Assembly (NCBI RefSeq): GCF_907164915.1
Contig: NC_061867.1
Span: forward strand, 37,361,338-37,425,337
Direction: 5' to 3'
DNA: 64,000 nt
Source of the DNA: Impatiens glandulifera
Lineage: Eukaryota > Streptophyta > Magnoliopsida > Ericales > Balsaminaceae
Position 1 is the stretch's first letter, and each line of letters starts with the position of its first letter. The position numbers were made by a program, and so were the translations under genes. Under the pieces are notes generated by a model. That model was not told where the DNA came from. It did not search any database and was given only the letters and a program-made list of their open reading frames with translations. Shown piece by piece: positions 1-10,722 of this stretch.

Positions 1-1013
1 AGTGGAGTTAGACGTACCCGTCTAATGGTTATGTAAATTAGACGCGAGTCTAATTATATTAGACCAAGCGGTCTAATAGACGCTTTTCATTAGAAGGAGT
101 TGACTTATTTCATTAGACTGATCCGTCTAACTGAAATACGTCTAATGCTCTGATTCAAGCAGTACGCTTGAATCTAGCATTTCTCCTACCCACGTGCTAT
201 AACTGTACCCTACTACTGCTCCACTTTCCTGTGAAGATTAGTACAACAACTATATGCATCCAATCAAGGAATGCCACGTAAGAGAATTTTCCTCACATTA
301 CCCGTTTTGCAGGTACATCTCTGATGGAATATTCGGCGCACTACCAGTTCAGTACGGCCACGATCCTTGTGCTCAGAACCTGCTGTGTACAATGGAGGCT
401 TTCCAATGGAAGGGCTCCACGTATCATTCTTGAAGATTCGACCGTTAGCTCCTGCTCAGTATTTAATCAATTCTTAGAGCAACGGACGAAGCACCGGATC
501 TTGCCAAAACCAATCTTGCGAACAAGCATTCTGATTTTGCAGAGAGAGACTACTCAATCACTTTGCTTACTGAACTTATTCTGTGAAGCTTCTTTCTGAT
601 TGTACTGTGTGTGAATCGAGAGAGAGAGCTAGAATCAAAACACCATTAGCTGAGTGATATTCTTCATCTTCTTGTAATTGAACATAAAGTGTTTTGTTCA
701 ATAGTGAGCTAAGTGTGTGTGTAAACTGTATTTGATTCTCATCATATAGTGAATCCTTCCGGTAATTGGAAGAAGGGGTGACGTAAGAGAGTTTCTCCGA
801 ACATCCATAAACAAACTGATGTGTTCTTCATTTTCTATCATCTTTTCATATTTCATCTTGTGCTTCAAACCCAAGTAAAAAATTTCGCCTTGAATCTGTT
901 TTAAGTGTTTACACAAGTTTGCGTAGAATAAAAGAGATATTAATCCCTAACTGGATTTCTATCAAACCGTTTTTCATAAGCCTTCATCATTAGCCAGACC
1001 CCCGTCTCTATTG
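1..1013 (+). mobile_element. Truncated LTR of the TTAGACG retroelement family
   Basis: This block is homologous, in the opposite orientation, to the LTRs at 9914-10722 and 17246-18522. Shared landmarks in order are the TTAGACG/CGTCTAA-rich stretch (1-150), the segment starting near GTTTTGTTCAATAGTG (about 690), TCCGGTAATTGGAAGAAGG (about 758), GACGTAAGAGAGTTT and AACATCCATAAAC, and the terminal GTCTCTATTG. The homology stops at about 1013, a few bases before the expected terminal GGAAACA, and copia gag sequence follows directly. The left end lies outside the window. I cannot tell a solo LTR from the end of a longer element. The 91-codon plus-strand ORF at 324-599 has no family signature and I do not treat it as a gene. 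Confidence 0.75.
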
Positions 1014-1480
1014 ATAAAGTCGATTCTATCACCCTCTATAATTATATGATGTCACATAGAGTTGATCTAGTTGGACGGGCCTCATGATTTTTAATCAAAA
1101 TCTCATTATTCTCTCCAGCCAATAATATATATTATATAAATTCAGAATACTTCTCAAATCCTTTTGCACGATATTGCTAATACAGGAGCACATTCGATGC
1201 ATGAAAACTGGAGAATGTTTTCTTTAACATGTTTCCGTCAGAAATAGTTTATCCACATAGTTTGAGTTGAGACATGAAAAAATAAATAGGATTGAAGTTT
1301 TTAAGAATATCATTGTCAACTTCGATCGTCTTGGCTTTCGTAAATGAGGCGCGAAACTTGGCTTCCACGGACGAGGAAGGATCCTTGCCCTTTGCTTCGT
1401 AAATGAGGCACGAAACTTGGCTACCATGGATGAGAAAGGATCCTTGCCCTCAGCTTCGGAAACGAGAGACTCGTGCTGAT
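1014..1480 (-). pseudogene. Copia gag and leader fragment next to the shared LTR
   Basis: On the minus strand this runs from the LTR into leader and gag sequence. It matches the gag at 5447-5912: the bases at about 1140-1215 encode a degraded version of the MLEKTLSTFHASN stretch, and the bases at about 1221-1260 encode the LKLCGE-like stretch also seen at 7227-7250. A roughly 55-bp segment (TTCGTAAATGAGGCGCGAAACTTGGCT and what follows) is duplicated in tandem at about 1333-1440. The fragment ends abruptly at 1013 against an unrelated LTR, so it is a truncated second copy and not part of the element to its right. Confidence 0.65.
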
Positions 1481-1653
1481 AAAGAACAAGAGAGATAACA
1501 ACGAGAAAATATATTATTATTTATCAAAGGGATACGTTTACAATATTCTTATGTGTCCTATTTATAGAACTAGATACATAGAAACCAAAGGTCATCATAA
1601 TGGTGGAATATGAAAACCAAGAGTCTTACACAATGACAAACATATATATTGCA
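1481..1653 (-). repeat. LTR of minus-strand copia family A (3' LTR)
   Basis: It matches the LTR at 7419-7584. The right end is ..TATATATTGCA, which read on the minus strand starts with TGCA. It is preceded there by the polypurine tract AAGGGGGAGTATTATAAA (about 1654-1671), so this is the 3' LTR of the element to its right. The left end has lost about 20 bp compared with the copy at 7419, including the outer TGTTATGAAC and the start of the PBS. A TATA-like CTATAAATAGG is visible on the minus strand at about 1558-1568. Confidence 0.8.
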
Positions 1654-1672
1654 TTTATAATACTCCCCCTTG
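1654..1672 (-). other. Polypurine tract of copia A
   Basis: On the minus strand the sequence reads AGGGGGAGTATTATAAA immediately before the TGCA start of the LTR. This purine run next to the 3' LTR is the usual plus-strand priming site of copia elements, and it fixes the element's orientation. Confidence 0.7.
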
Positions 1673-1789
1673 GATGCCATTGATATACTGCCTCATTAAA
1701 AACCTTATCAGGAAAACTTGTTAGGATAAAACCACGATTAAGGGAAAAAGAGTGCAGTATGTATAATCTCCCTTTTGTTACATCACTTT

Positions 1790-4700
1790 AAACTTTTGAG
1801 TCCCATGCCAATATTATACAGTAGTTTTTCAAAGGTCGTAGTAGACAATTATTTTTATAAAGAGATCTACTAAATTATCTGATGAACGAATTTGATGAAA
1901 ATCAATATCACCTTTCTTCTAGAGATCATGAGTGAAAAAGAGTTTTGGTGATATGTGTTTCGTTCTATCGCCTTTAATATATCCTCCCTTCACTTGTGCA
2001 ATGCAAGTTGCATTTTCCTCATATAAAATTGTTGGAGAATTCTTGTTTACAGATAAGCCACATGACTCTCGAATATGATGAATGATTGATCTCAATCATA
2101 CATATTCTCGACTTGCCTCATGAATAACGATGATCTCAGAATGGTTTTAAGATGTGGTGGTAATTGATTGTTTCATAGATCTCCAAGATATAGCTGTACC
2201 ACCATATATGAATACATAACCCGTTTGAGACCTACCATTATGAGGATTAGATAAATACCTTGCATCTACGTACCCAATCAATTCGGCTTAACATATATAT
2301 GGATAATATAATCACATGTCTATAGTTCCTTGAAGGTACCGGAAAATATGCTTAACTACATTTCAATGTCCCTTGTCGGTGAAGAACTTTATCTTGCTAA
2401 TAAATTTACTGCAAATATTATATCAGGTTTAATATGAGTAGCCAGATACATTAGTGCTCCAATAGCACTAAGATATAGTACTTCAGGAGCAATTAGCTCT
2501 TCATCTCACATACGAAGTCGAAATGGATCTTTAATTAAATCAAGCGATCTCACGATCATTGGACTACTCAGGGAATGCACTTTTCCATAAAAAACCTTTT
2601 TAGTACTTTTGATGTATAAGTAGATTGATGGACAAGAATTCCATTATGTAAATGCTCAACATATAAGCCAAGACATAATTTTTTTCCCTAAATCTTTCAT
2701 CTCAAATTCTTTCTTAAGATAACTAACTGTTTCAGATAATTCATCAGTAGTTCCAATAATATTCAAATCGTCCACATAAATTGCAATTATTACAAATTAT
2801 GATCTAGATCTCTTAATAAACACACATGAACATATTGGATCATTTTGAAATCCATTCTTTAATAAATATTCACTAAGATGTTTATACCACATACGTCTAG
2901 ATTGTTTCAATTCATATAGAGATCTGCATAATTTAACCGAGTAAAGCTCTTGACAATCTGAATTAAATACTTCTGGAATTTTAAATCCTTCAGGGAGTTT
3001 CATGTATATGTTGTTATCATGAGAGCCATATAAATATGCTGTAATAACATCCATTAATCTCATCTGCAATTTCTCGTGTATTGATAAACTTATGAGATAT
3101 CTAAATGTTGTTGCATCCACCACAGAAGAATATGTTTCCTCATAATCAATACCAGGTCTCTACGAGAATCCCTGGGCAACAAGTCGTTCCTTATATATGA
3201 CAATTTAATTTTCCTCATTACTTTTTCTTATAAATACCCATTTATAACCGATCAGTTTAATACCTTCAGGGGTACGACTATAGGTCCGATAACTTTATGA
3301 TTTGCGAGTGATTTTAATTCAGCTTCAATCACATCTTTCCAGTTTGGCCAATTATTTCTCCGTCTGCATTCTTCTACAGACTTTGGTTCATGATCCTAAT
3401 CTTCTATAACAATATCGCATTCTATAGCATATGCAAAATTTTCATCGATATCGATTACATCTCGAATCCATCTTTTTCTAGTCAAAACATAGTTTTTAGA
3501 TATATTTTCATTTTCAGGTACAGGTACATGTGATTCCTCTAGAATCATTTTTTTAATGTCTAGATACTCTTCTAGAGTAATTATTTCCTCCGTTTGAGTC
3601 ATTACTTCTTTTATTTTTAGAGGATTTTTATCTTTGGAACCGACTGGTCTACATCACTTCACTTGCATTTTAGGCTCATTAGCAGTAGTGAGTTGTCCTT
3701 AAAGAACATGAATCCTAATTAGAGCATTTACCGGTGGAATATAAGATTTCGTAACCTTTTTAGGATCAGTAAATGCATATTCCAATATCATTTTATTAAA
3801 ATGACAGTCGGTAAACTTTGCCGTGAATGAGTCACCCATCAATGGCTCAAGATATTTAATTATTGACGGTGATTCATATCCAACATATATCCCCAATCTC
3901 CTTTGAGGTCCCGTCTTTGTGCGTTGTGGTGGAGCAACTGGCATATATATCGCACATACAAAAATTCTTAGATGGGAAATATTTGGTTCCTGACAATAAA
4001 CTATTTCTAAAGGGGAGACATCATTATAATGTATAGGTCTGATACGAATTAATGCTGCTGCATGTAAATAGCATGTCCCCAAGCTTGTATCAGAAGTTTC
4101 GTTTTCATAAGCAACGATCTTGCAAATAGTTGAAGACGTTTTATCAATGACTCTGCAAGACCATTTTGTGTGTGAACATGTGCTACTGGATGTTCAATAT
4201 TTATCCCAATTGACATACAATAACTATTAAAAGCTTGGGAGGTAAATTTTCCAGCATTATCAAAACGAATAGATTTAATTAAATAGTCCGGGAAGTGAGC
4301 TCGTAATTTGATAATTTGAGCAAAAAATCTTGCAAATGCTTGATTACGAGTTGATGCTTAAACACACATGTGACCATCTTATTAATGTGTCAATTAATAT
4401 CATAAAATATCTTAATGGTCCACACAGTGGATGAATAGGCCCACATATGTCACCTTGTATTCTTTCAAGAAATTTTAAGGGTTTAGTCCAAATTTTAGAT
4501 GGGGACAACCATTTTATTAACTTCCCTTGTGAACAAGCAGAACAAAAAAATTCATTGGGTAGAAAATTTTTTTGGTTTTTTAGTGAATTCCCACATGAAT
4601 GATTAATTATTCTTCGTATCATAATATCTCTAGGGTGTCCCAATCTATCATGCCAAGTGATAAAATTACTTTGATCGACAAACTTTTGGTTTGTAACTAC

Positions 4701-4870
4701 ATGTACTTCGCCAACACTTATGTTTGTAAGATATAATCCAGAGGAAACTACGGGTAATTTTTCTAAATAACATTTTTTTACCCGAGATGATACTTGTGAT
4801 AAATAATTATTCTTTATTGCTTTCATTTGTAGTCTCGATGTGATATCCAATTTCGTGGATATCTGTAAAA
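1790..4870 (-). pseudogene. Copia A pol: integrase, reverse transcriptase, RNase H (broken)
   Basis: Reading on the minus strand, GAG-pre-integrase and integrase start at about 4850: WHDRLGHP, the zinc-binding FFCSACSQGK, then DICGPIHP. The integrase C-terminal part follows at 4082-3699 (GYESPSIIKYLEP). RT is at about 3600-2290, with MDVITAYLYG and YELKQSRRMWY in the ORF at 3123-2797 and the active-site block IYVDDLNIIG at about 2786-2757. RNase H is at about 2290-1790, ending with GGYIKGDRTKHISPK and FFTHDL. The reading frame is interrupted many times, so this is a relic of the polyprotein that copies RNA into DNA and inserts it. Confidence 0.8.
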
Positions 4871-5446
4871 CTCAACAAGTTTCATCGAGATTTGGACGAA
4901 TACAATGCATTATCAATACAAATATTTGTTCCTTTAGTTAATAAAATATTTGCTCTTCGGAGCCTTCAATAATTTTTTAACTACCCGATATTGTATTCAC
5001 ATATGTGTCTTTCATCACCAAAGAAATAAAAAATTTCTTGCTTTTTAAAATGGTATGTGTTGAGGCATTTTTCATTCATCATGTGTTCGCTTACAGGAAC
5101 CTCCATTTTCTTCATTAAATAAAATAAAATATTTATAATTAATAACAAACAAATAATAATAATACAAAAAGCATCATTAAACTATATATATAAGGCATTA
5201 ATTAATACTGCTTTTATTTATAATTTTTTTTTTTCGAAATTTTATTAAATATTATAAAAGAAACACAAATATCCAATATTCCATTATAATTTTCTTGCTC
5301 GACAAGAAAGTCGGCTACATAAAACTGGGAGAAATCATTGAGACCCAAAGTTATTTTATCATCGACGGAAGCCGAAGCCAATTTGGTCTCCATTATAATT
5401 TTTTCATCATTGAAAACAAAGTTAGTCTCTATAGACCCTTTTCCTT
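4871..5446 (-). pseudogene. Copia A protease region and intervening AT-rich spacer
   Basis: Between integrase and gag I can see only weak coding traces on the minus strand: MNEKCLNTYHFK near 5040-5090 and ICIDNALYSSKSR near 4890-4930. These are the stretches that flank the aspartic protease in this type of element. The catalytic D-S/T-G triad is not visible. The stretch at about 5110-5300 is very AT-rich and may be insertion or decay. Confidence 0.45.
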
Positions 5447-5912
5447 TTAGTGATGCTTGATAAAGATCAATAAAATGTTTTGGCGTACGACAGGTACGCG
5501 ATCAATGATATTCATACCGCAACGATAGCATTTGTTTTCCACAGTCTTATTAATTTGATCCATTTTATTATCATGTATTTCTTTATTGTTCTTCCCTTTT
5601 ATCATATGACCACCACCACGTTCACGACTATTTGTGTGGGAATGACCTGAAAAATGACCGCGGCCACGACCACGATGTTGTCCTCTATAATTATAATATG
5701 TCACATTCACTTCAGAAAATGGAGTCGATCCAATTGGACGGTCCTCATGATTATTCATCAAAATCTCATTATTCAGTTCGGCCAATAATAGACATGATAT
5801 CATTTCATAATAGTTCTCAAATCCTTTTGCACGATATTGCTGTTGTAGGAGCACATTCGATGCATGGAAAGTGGATAAAGTTTTCTCTAACATATCTCCA
5901 TCAAAAATAACT
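5447..5912 (-). pseudogene. Copia A gag, C-terminal part with CCHC zinc knuckle
   Basis: The minus-strand ORF (5893 to 5447, 148 codons) has the UBN2-type gag signature MLEKTLSTFHASNVLLQQQY, then NNEILMNNHEDRP. A basic Arg/Gly-rich linker (GQHRGRGRGHFSGH) follows, then the first half of an RNA-binding knuckle (CYRCGM). Gag forms the particle that packages the element's RNA. The coding sequence upstream is cut at 5913 by the foreign block and resumes at 7227. The knuckle's second half is out of frame. Confidence 0.8.
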
Positions 5913-7226
5913 CCTAGATCTTTCTTCCTCGACTCAGAAATCTTTTTTTTTCAGATTCTTCAAAAACTTGCGTTCTGAATGTACTACTGCTTAGGAAAGA
6001 CTAGGAGTTGTGGAAAAGCCAGTAAGCCAGTGGAAATCTTTAGTGTCTGTTTTGCTGTCGATGTGTTTTTCCTTCGGTTTTTTCTTTGTGAATTGGTTAG
6101 TGCTTCCCGTGGGGGAGCACGCCACCTTGCTTTCGATAGGTTTCGATTCTTGCTGTCGATTTCCTTCTGTGAAGAGGCATTGGGATCGATAGAGGCAGCT
6201 AGCATAGGTGAAAAAAGGTTGACTTAGGTGGTCAAGATCCTTTTTCGTTAGATGGATCCGGAGTCAAGAGGATTGCAACTTAGAATGTTATAGAATGGCT
6301 TGTACTCCCCCACGGAGCGGTAGGACCCCTATATAAGAGCTTTTCGATCGCAAGTGCGCGCAATCAATATGGAAAGACCCGACAGATCGTAGCATATGTT
6401 CTGTGAGCAACCAGGTCAGTCAGTGGTTCGTAGAAGTGAGGGTGGTCGGAATTTGGTGGGTTGCGTATGAACTGCATTTAGGAGTTCTCTGACCCCGGCT
6501 TTCGAAAGAAAGTCCCGGTGTGGCCCGAGTTGTGTTGGTAGGTGAATATCCAGAAATTAATTCACAGACAGGTACGGCAGCAGGTAGGGAGTGGTCATAT
6601 TCTTTGATCCGCAGATTGGAGGCGAAAGCCTATCACAAATCTATGTTCAGTTCAGCTCCTCTGTAAGTAACAGGGGAAGGGGGAGCCTTATTTGAAGGAT
6701 CTTTGGCAAAAGGCTAACTCCATTCTTGAAAGAAAAAGAAGGATTCTATTAAAGATGGAAGAGCTTGATCCAGATGGAGGCTGGATTGAAGGCGGGGCCC
6801 GATGTATCCAAACTCAAAAGGGGCAGGACTTTTCCTTGATCAGTCTTCCAAAGTCTGGAAAACGAGGGCTAAAATAGCCCCTACTTTATATCTTTTGTCT
6901 CTAAAAGAGACAGGCTTTGATGCCCCTACCCACTCAAAAATCACGGTGTTCAGCTGAATTGCACTGATAGACCCCTATTGTATTGGAATTAGGCGCCCTT
7001 CTTTTTACTGTTGTCAACTAATCTCTTCAATCTTCGACTCTATGTTAGAACATTTCTTAGAATGCATCGAATCCGGTCTTAGCATCAAAGCCTTATTTTC
7101 GAGATCCAGGGGACACCCAAGAGTTTATATATAAAGCAAGCCCTTCTCTTCTTCAACTCAAAGAGGCAATGCACCCTTTGAATGATACTTGATTCATTTT
7201 TAATGAATCTTTTGGTTAGAAGTTAT
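5913..7226. other. Organelle-like DNA insert in copia gag (probable mitochondrial origin)
   Basis: This 1.3-kb block has clearly higher GC than everything around it. It has few AT runs and contains phrases such as GGCGGGGCCCGATGTATCC, CCCGTGGGGGAGCACGCC and CAAAGAGGCAATGCACCC, which resemble intergenic DNA of plant mitochondrial genomes. I recognise no complete mitochondrial gene or tRNA in it. It interrupts gag between the codons for LCGEV and IFDGDMLEK. The trinucleotide ACT occurs at both edges (5910-5912 and 7227-7229), which fits either a short target duplication or end-joining microhomology. The ORFs inside (for example 5979-6227 and 6692-6877) look fortuitous. Mitochondrial origin is inferred from style and composition, not from an alignment. 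Confidence 0.55.
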
Positions 7227-7418
7227 ACTTCTCCACATAGTTTGAGATTTGACATGAAAATTGAGATAAAATAAATTAGATTGAAAGGTTTTCGAAGATA
7301 CCTTTTGAAAACCTTGACCGATTTAGCTTTCGCAAATGAGGTGCGAAATTTGGTTACCACAGACGATGAGGGAGTCTTGACCTTTTGCTTCGGAAATGAG
7401 AGACTCATACTGATAACG
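7227..7418 (-). pseudogene. Copia A leader and N-terminal gag segment
   Basis: The minus-strand ORF starting at 7408 runs from the PBS side of the LTR into gag and ends with FMSNLKLCGEV. In the related copy at 1221-1476 the same sequence is directly joined to the gag segment seen at 5890, so the two gag pieces were once contiguous. The downstream half now lies beyond the 5913-7226 insert. Much of the gag N-terminus is missing, so this copy was already deleted before or after the insertion. Confidence 0.65.
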
Positions 7419-7584
7419 TGTTATGAACATATAAGATAAAGAACAAAAGAGATAACAACAAAAGAATGTATAATTGTTTATCAAAGGAATACATTTACAA
7501 TATTCTTATGTGTCCTATTTATAGGACTAGATACATAGAAACCAAAGGTCTACGTAATGGTGGAATGTGAAAAGCAAGAGTCTT
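7419..7584 (-). repeat. LTR of copia A (5' LTR for the element at left)
   Basis: It starts on the plus strand with TGTTATGAACATATAAG and matches 1481-1653 through TCCTATTTATAGGACTAGAT and ATACATAGAAACC. It ends early at about 7584, and RNase H sequence follows directly, so about 45 bp of LTR and the polypurine tract were lost on that side. The minus-strand sequence beyond its outer CA reads CGTTATCAG, the usual PBS-side motif of this copia type. Confidence 0.75.
7514..7524 (-). promoter_or_regulatory. TATA box of the copia A LTR
   Basis: On the minus strand CCTATAAATAGG reads as a canonical plant TATA element inside the LTR. The same element is present with one change at 1558-1568. It would set the start of the retroelement transcript. 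Confidence 0.55.
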
Positions 7585-8277
7585 GAATTCTTGTTTACAG
7601 ATAAGTCACATGACTCTCGAATATGATGAATGATTGATCTCAACCATACACATTCTCGACTTGCATCATGAATAGCGATGATCTCAGAATGGTTTGAAGA
7701 TGTGGCGGTGAATGATTGTTTCATAGATCTCCATGATATAGTTGTACAATCATATATGAATACGTAACCCGTTTGAGACCTATCATTACGAGGATCAGAT
7801 AAATACTCTACATCTGCATACCTAATCAAATCGGCTTCACATATAGATGGATAATATAATCTCATGTTCATAATTCCTTGAAGGTACTAAAAAATATACT
7901 TAACTCTATTCCAATGTCTCCTTGTTGGTGAAGAACTATATCTTGTTAATAAATTTACTACAAATGATATATCAGGTCTAGTATGAGTAGCCAGATACAT
8001 TAGGGCACTAATAACGATATGGTACTTCAGGACCAATTAGTTCTTCATCACACATACGAGGTTGAAATGGATCTTCACTTACATCAAGTGATCTCACGAT
8101 CATTGGACTACTTAGGGGATGCACTTTATCCATAAAAAAACTTTTTATTACTCTTGATGTATAAGCAGATTGATGGACAAGAATTCTATTATCTAAATGC
8201 TCAACTTGCAAGCCAAGACATAACTTTGTTTTTCCTAGATCTTTCATCTCAAATTTTTTCTTATAAACCAATTCCTT
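7585..8277 (-). pseudogene. Copia A-family RT end and RNase H fragment
   Basis: The minus-strand ORFs 8295-8008 and 7871-7527 carry FEMKDLGKTKLCLGLQVEHL (the RT end) and YADVEYLSDPRNDRSQTGYV (the RNase H start with its aspartate). They are the same family as 2040-2720, with which they can be aligned. The fragment joins the LTR at 7584 by a deletion and, at about 8277, abuts coding sequence of a different copia family. It is an inactive piece. Confidence 0.75.
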
Positions 8278-9613
8278 CCTCCTGCCTATAGCCATGAGCT
8301 ACCAATCGGAATTTGTTTCTCACAACAATCCATCTTCACTAAGCTTGTTTCGAAAAAACCCATCTGGTTCCAATAACTGATTGATCAGTCGGTCTTGGAG
8401 TCAGGTACCACACTTTATTTTTTTTCAAATTGATTCAGCTCCTCTTGCATGGCATTGATCCAATCTGGATTAAGAAGTGCTTCATGGATTTTCTTAGGCT
8501 CAATTTAAGAGATAAAAGTGGAGTTTGCAATTTTATCCTATAATTGGTGTCTTGTCCTAAGAGGAGCATTATGATTACCAATTATTAATTCGGGTGGATG
8601 ATTTATGTTCTATTTGAAACTTGATCCTAAAGGATCAGATGTCTGGTCAGATGGCCCCGCGATGTCCGGACTGTCAGCCATCTGCTGACTTATAGTCTGG
8701 TCGTCTGGTTGAGTATCAACCGATCCAGTCGTCTGATCAGACGTGTTAATCTTATTGACCGGAGCTTCATCATCAACATCAGATTGGAGTGTAGCTGCTT
8801 CCAAACTGTTAGAAACTTCAATGATTTCATCAGAATTGCTTTCAATAGATTCATCAAAGATGATATGATAAAATTCTTCAATAGTTAGAGTTCGATTATT
8901 ATACACTCTATAAGCTTTACTAATTGAAGAATATCATAACATAATTCCAGCATCTGCCTTAGCATCTCCCAAATGATTTCCATATCCTTTGCTCTCATAG
9001 TTTGCAATACTGGCATTGTGTTACAACTGATATATTCTAGATATAGTTGTAAACAACGTTGGTTCTTCACCCAATACATGAATGATCCGAATTTAAGGTT
9101 ATAACTTGACTCACGATAATCAATTATTTCTTCTTCATTTAATTAATGGTACAATATAATTATAGCGGACCTATGAATATTTTACAAATGTTCATCAAGA
9201 AAGACTTCCAAACTGTTAGGAACTTTAATGATTTCATTAGAATTGCTTTCAATAGATTCATCAAAGACGATATGATAAAATTCTTCAACAGTTAGAGTTC
9301 GATTATTATAAACTATATAAGCTTTACTAACTGAAGAATATCCTAACATAATTCCAGCATCTGCCTTAGCATCTCCCAAATGATTTCCATATCCTTTGCT
9401 CTCATAGTTTGCAATACTGGCATTGTGTTTACAACTGATATATTCTAGATATAGTTGTAAACAAGGTTGGTTCTTCACCCAATGCATGAATGATCCGAAT
9501 TTAAGGTTATAACTTGACTCCTGATAATCAATTATCTCTTCTTCATTTAATTAATGGTACAATATAATTACAGTGGACCTATGAACATTTTACGGATGTT
9601 CATCAAGAAAGAC
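8278..9613 (-). pseudogene. Second copia family: integrase tail and RT start fragment
   Basis: On the minus strand the order is integrase C-terminus (GYSSVSKAYIVYNNRTLTVE, about 9380-9290), an acidic Ser/Thr-rich linker (8906-8610), then the RT start: ALLNPDWINAMQEELNQFEK (about 8490-8430), IGTRWVFRNKL and RLVAHGYRQEEGI (about 8350-8278). This belongs to a copia lineage different from A. After GYRQEEG the sequence switches to the end of the A-type RT, so the central RT motifs, including YVDD, are gone. Part of the fragment is duplicated (8799-9613). Confidence 0.75.
8799..9613. repeat. 407-bp tandem duplication within the copia fragment
   Basis: Two head-to-tail copies, 8799-9205 and 9206-9613, start with TTCCAAACTGTTAG and end with TGTTCATCAAGAAAGAC. 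They differ by scattered substitutions and a few small indels. Each contains the integrase C-terminal coding segment and about 150 bp of non-coding AT-rich sequence. The unit junction falls exactly between AAGAC and TTCCAAAC. Confidence 0.9.
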
Positions 9614-9913
9614 AATTGCTCTAAGTGGAAACATGAGGTAAATGGATTATTAAGAAAATAAATTATATATCTACATGAAAGCTTATTGAATCAGTCCAAT
9701 TTAAACCACTTTATTAAGGTAAGGTAATTATGATATTGATATTGATGTCTTAATTTGTCGTATATAGGAAATGATTATTTGTCTTTCAAATTAAACCCAC
9801 TTAAGAAGAATCTCTCTATTTGAAAATTTTAATTATATAACTTTTTTTTGTTTCTTAGCGATAATATAGAACCTATGATATATTAAATCAAACATAGAGA
9901 CTGATAGAATCAG
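9614..9913. other. Spacer without recognisable gene
   Basis: AT-rich sequence between the copia duplication and the LTR that begins with TGTTTCCAATAG. I see no coding region, repeat or RNA gene. It could be degenerate copia sequence. Confidence 0.5.
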
Positions 9914-10722
9914 TGTTTCCAATAGAGACTAGGGTTTGACTATTGTTAACAGTTTATGATAAACGATTCGATATTAATCCTGTTAGAGATTAATATCTGT
10001 TTCTATTTTTCACAAATCCTTCGAACTCTTAAAACAGATTCTAGGGCGGAAGTGTTCGTCGAATTTGAAGCTTGAACCATTGAAAGATGAAAGACAGAAA
10101 GTAAAGAACATAGTAGGTTATTTATGGATGTTCGGAGCAAACCCTTCTACGTCACCCTTTTTCCACAACTATAAGGATTTCACTAAACTCTTTGAATCAA
10201 ATACAGTTTACTGAACTAGCTAACACTTTGTTGAATAAAACAGCCTCTATTCAATTTACAATATTAAGAACAATATTATCTCATCTAGACAATGTTTTGA
10301 TTATTTCTCTCTTGAACTTGGAAGATGATAGAAATCAATAAGTGCAAGAGTAATTCGGTATGACAGTAATGTGAGCAAGATAATAAGTGATTCTTCTGTT
10401 GTCCTTGAGCATCTATTTGTAGTAGAAGGACACCAACGGTTGAATCTTCTTTATGGACATGTGAGAAGCATCCATTGGAAGGTCGCCCATAGGACAAGAG
10501 TACATCAGACTCTGAGCAAATGGATCGTGGTCGTATCGTGTGTTCCATTAGACTACCAAGTCTTATGGAGTTAGACTTCAGTGTCTAACTACGCATCCCT
10601 TCTGACTTGTCTGAAGGAGTTGGACGCCAACGTCTAACTACGTTTCCTATTAGACTACCATGTCTAATGGAGTTAGACCTCAACGTCTAATGGAGTTATT
10701 TATCAAAATCATATGAGTTTAT
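9914..10722 (-). repeat. Left (3') LTR of the TTAGACG element
   Basis: It starts with TGTTTCCAATAGAGACTAGG, as does the copy at 17246, and stays collinear with that copy as far as GGATCGTGG. It then lacks about 230 bp that the right LTR has (about 17868-18142), and resumes at TGTGTTCCATTAGACTACC with TTAGACG palindromes. The TATA position reads TACAAATAG instead of TATAAATAG (10411-10422), so this LTR probably lost promoter strength. The inner end near 10722 is approximate. Confidence 0.75.

Larger units (their letters stand above)
1481..7584 (-). mobile_element. Ty1/copia retrotransposon A, decayed, with an insertion in gag
   Basis: The minus-strand order is LTR (7584 to 7419), PBS-like sequence (ACACGTTATCAG at about 7410-7420), leader and gag start (7408 to 7227), a foreign insert (7226 to 5913), the rest of gag with a CCHC knuckle, protease region, integrase, reverse transcriptase, RNase H, polypurine tract and LTR (1653 to 1481). 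The order protease-integrase-RT-RNase H is diagnostic of Ty1/copia. Many stops and frameshifts rule out activity. Both LTRs also flank other copia fragments of the same strand, which suggests a recombination-derived tandem array or independent fragments joined by deletion. Confidence 0.8.

Noticed and set aside
324..599. 91-codon plus-strand ORF in the first LTR
   Set aside because: It lies wholly inside LTR sequence and shows no family signature. The homologous LTRs do not keep the frame.
5979..6877. Several ORFs in the GC-richer block (5979-6227, 6010-6192, 6692-6877)
   Set aside because: They overlap in different frames and contain no recognisable organelle protein. Higher GC alone makes such ORFs likely.
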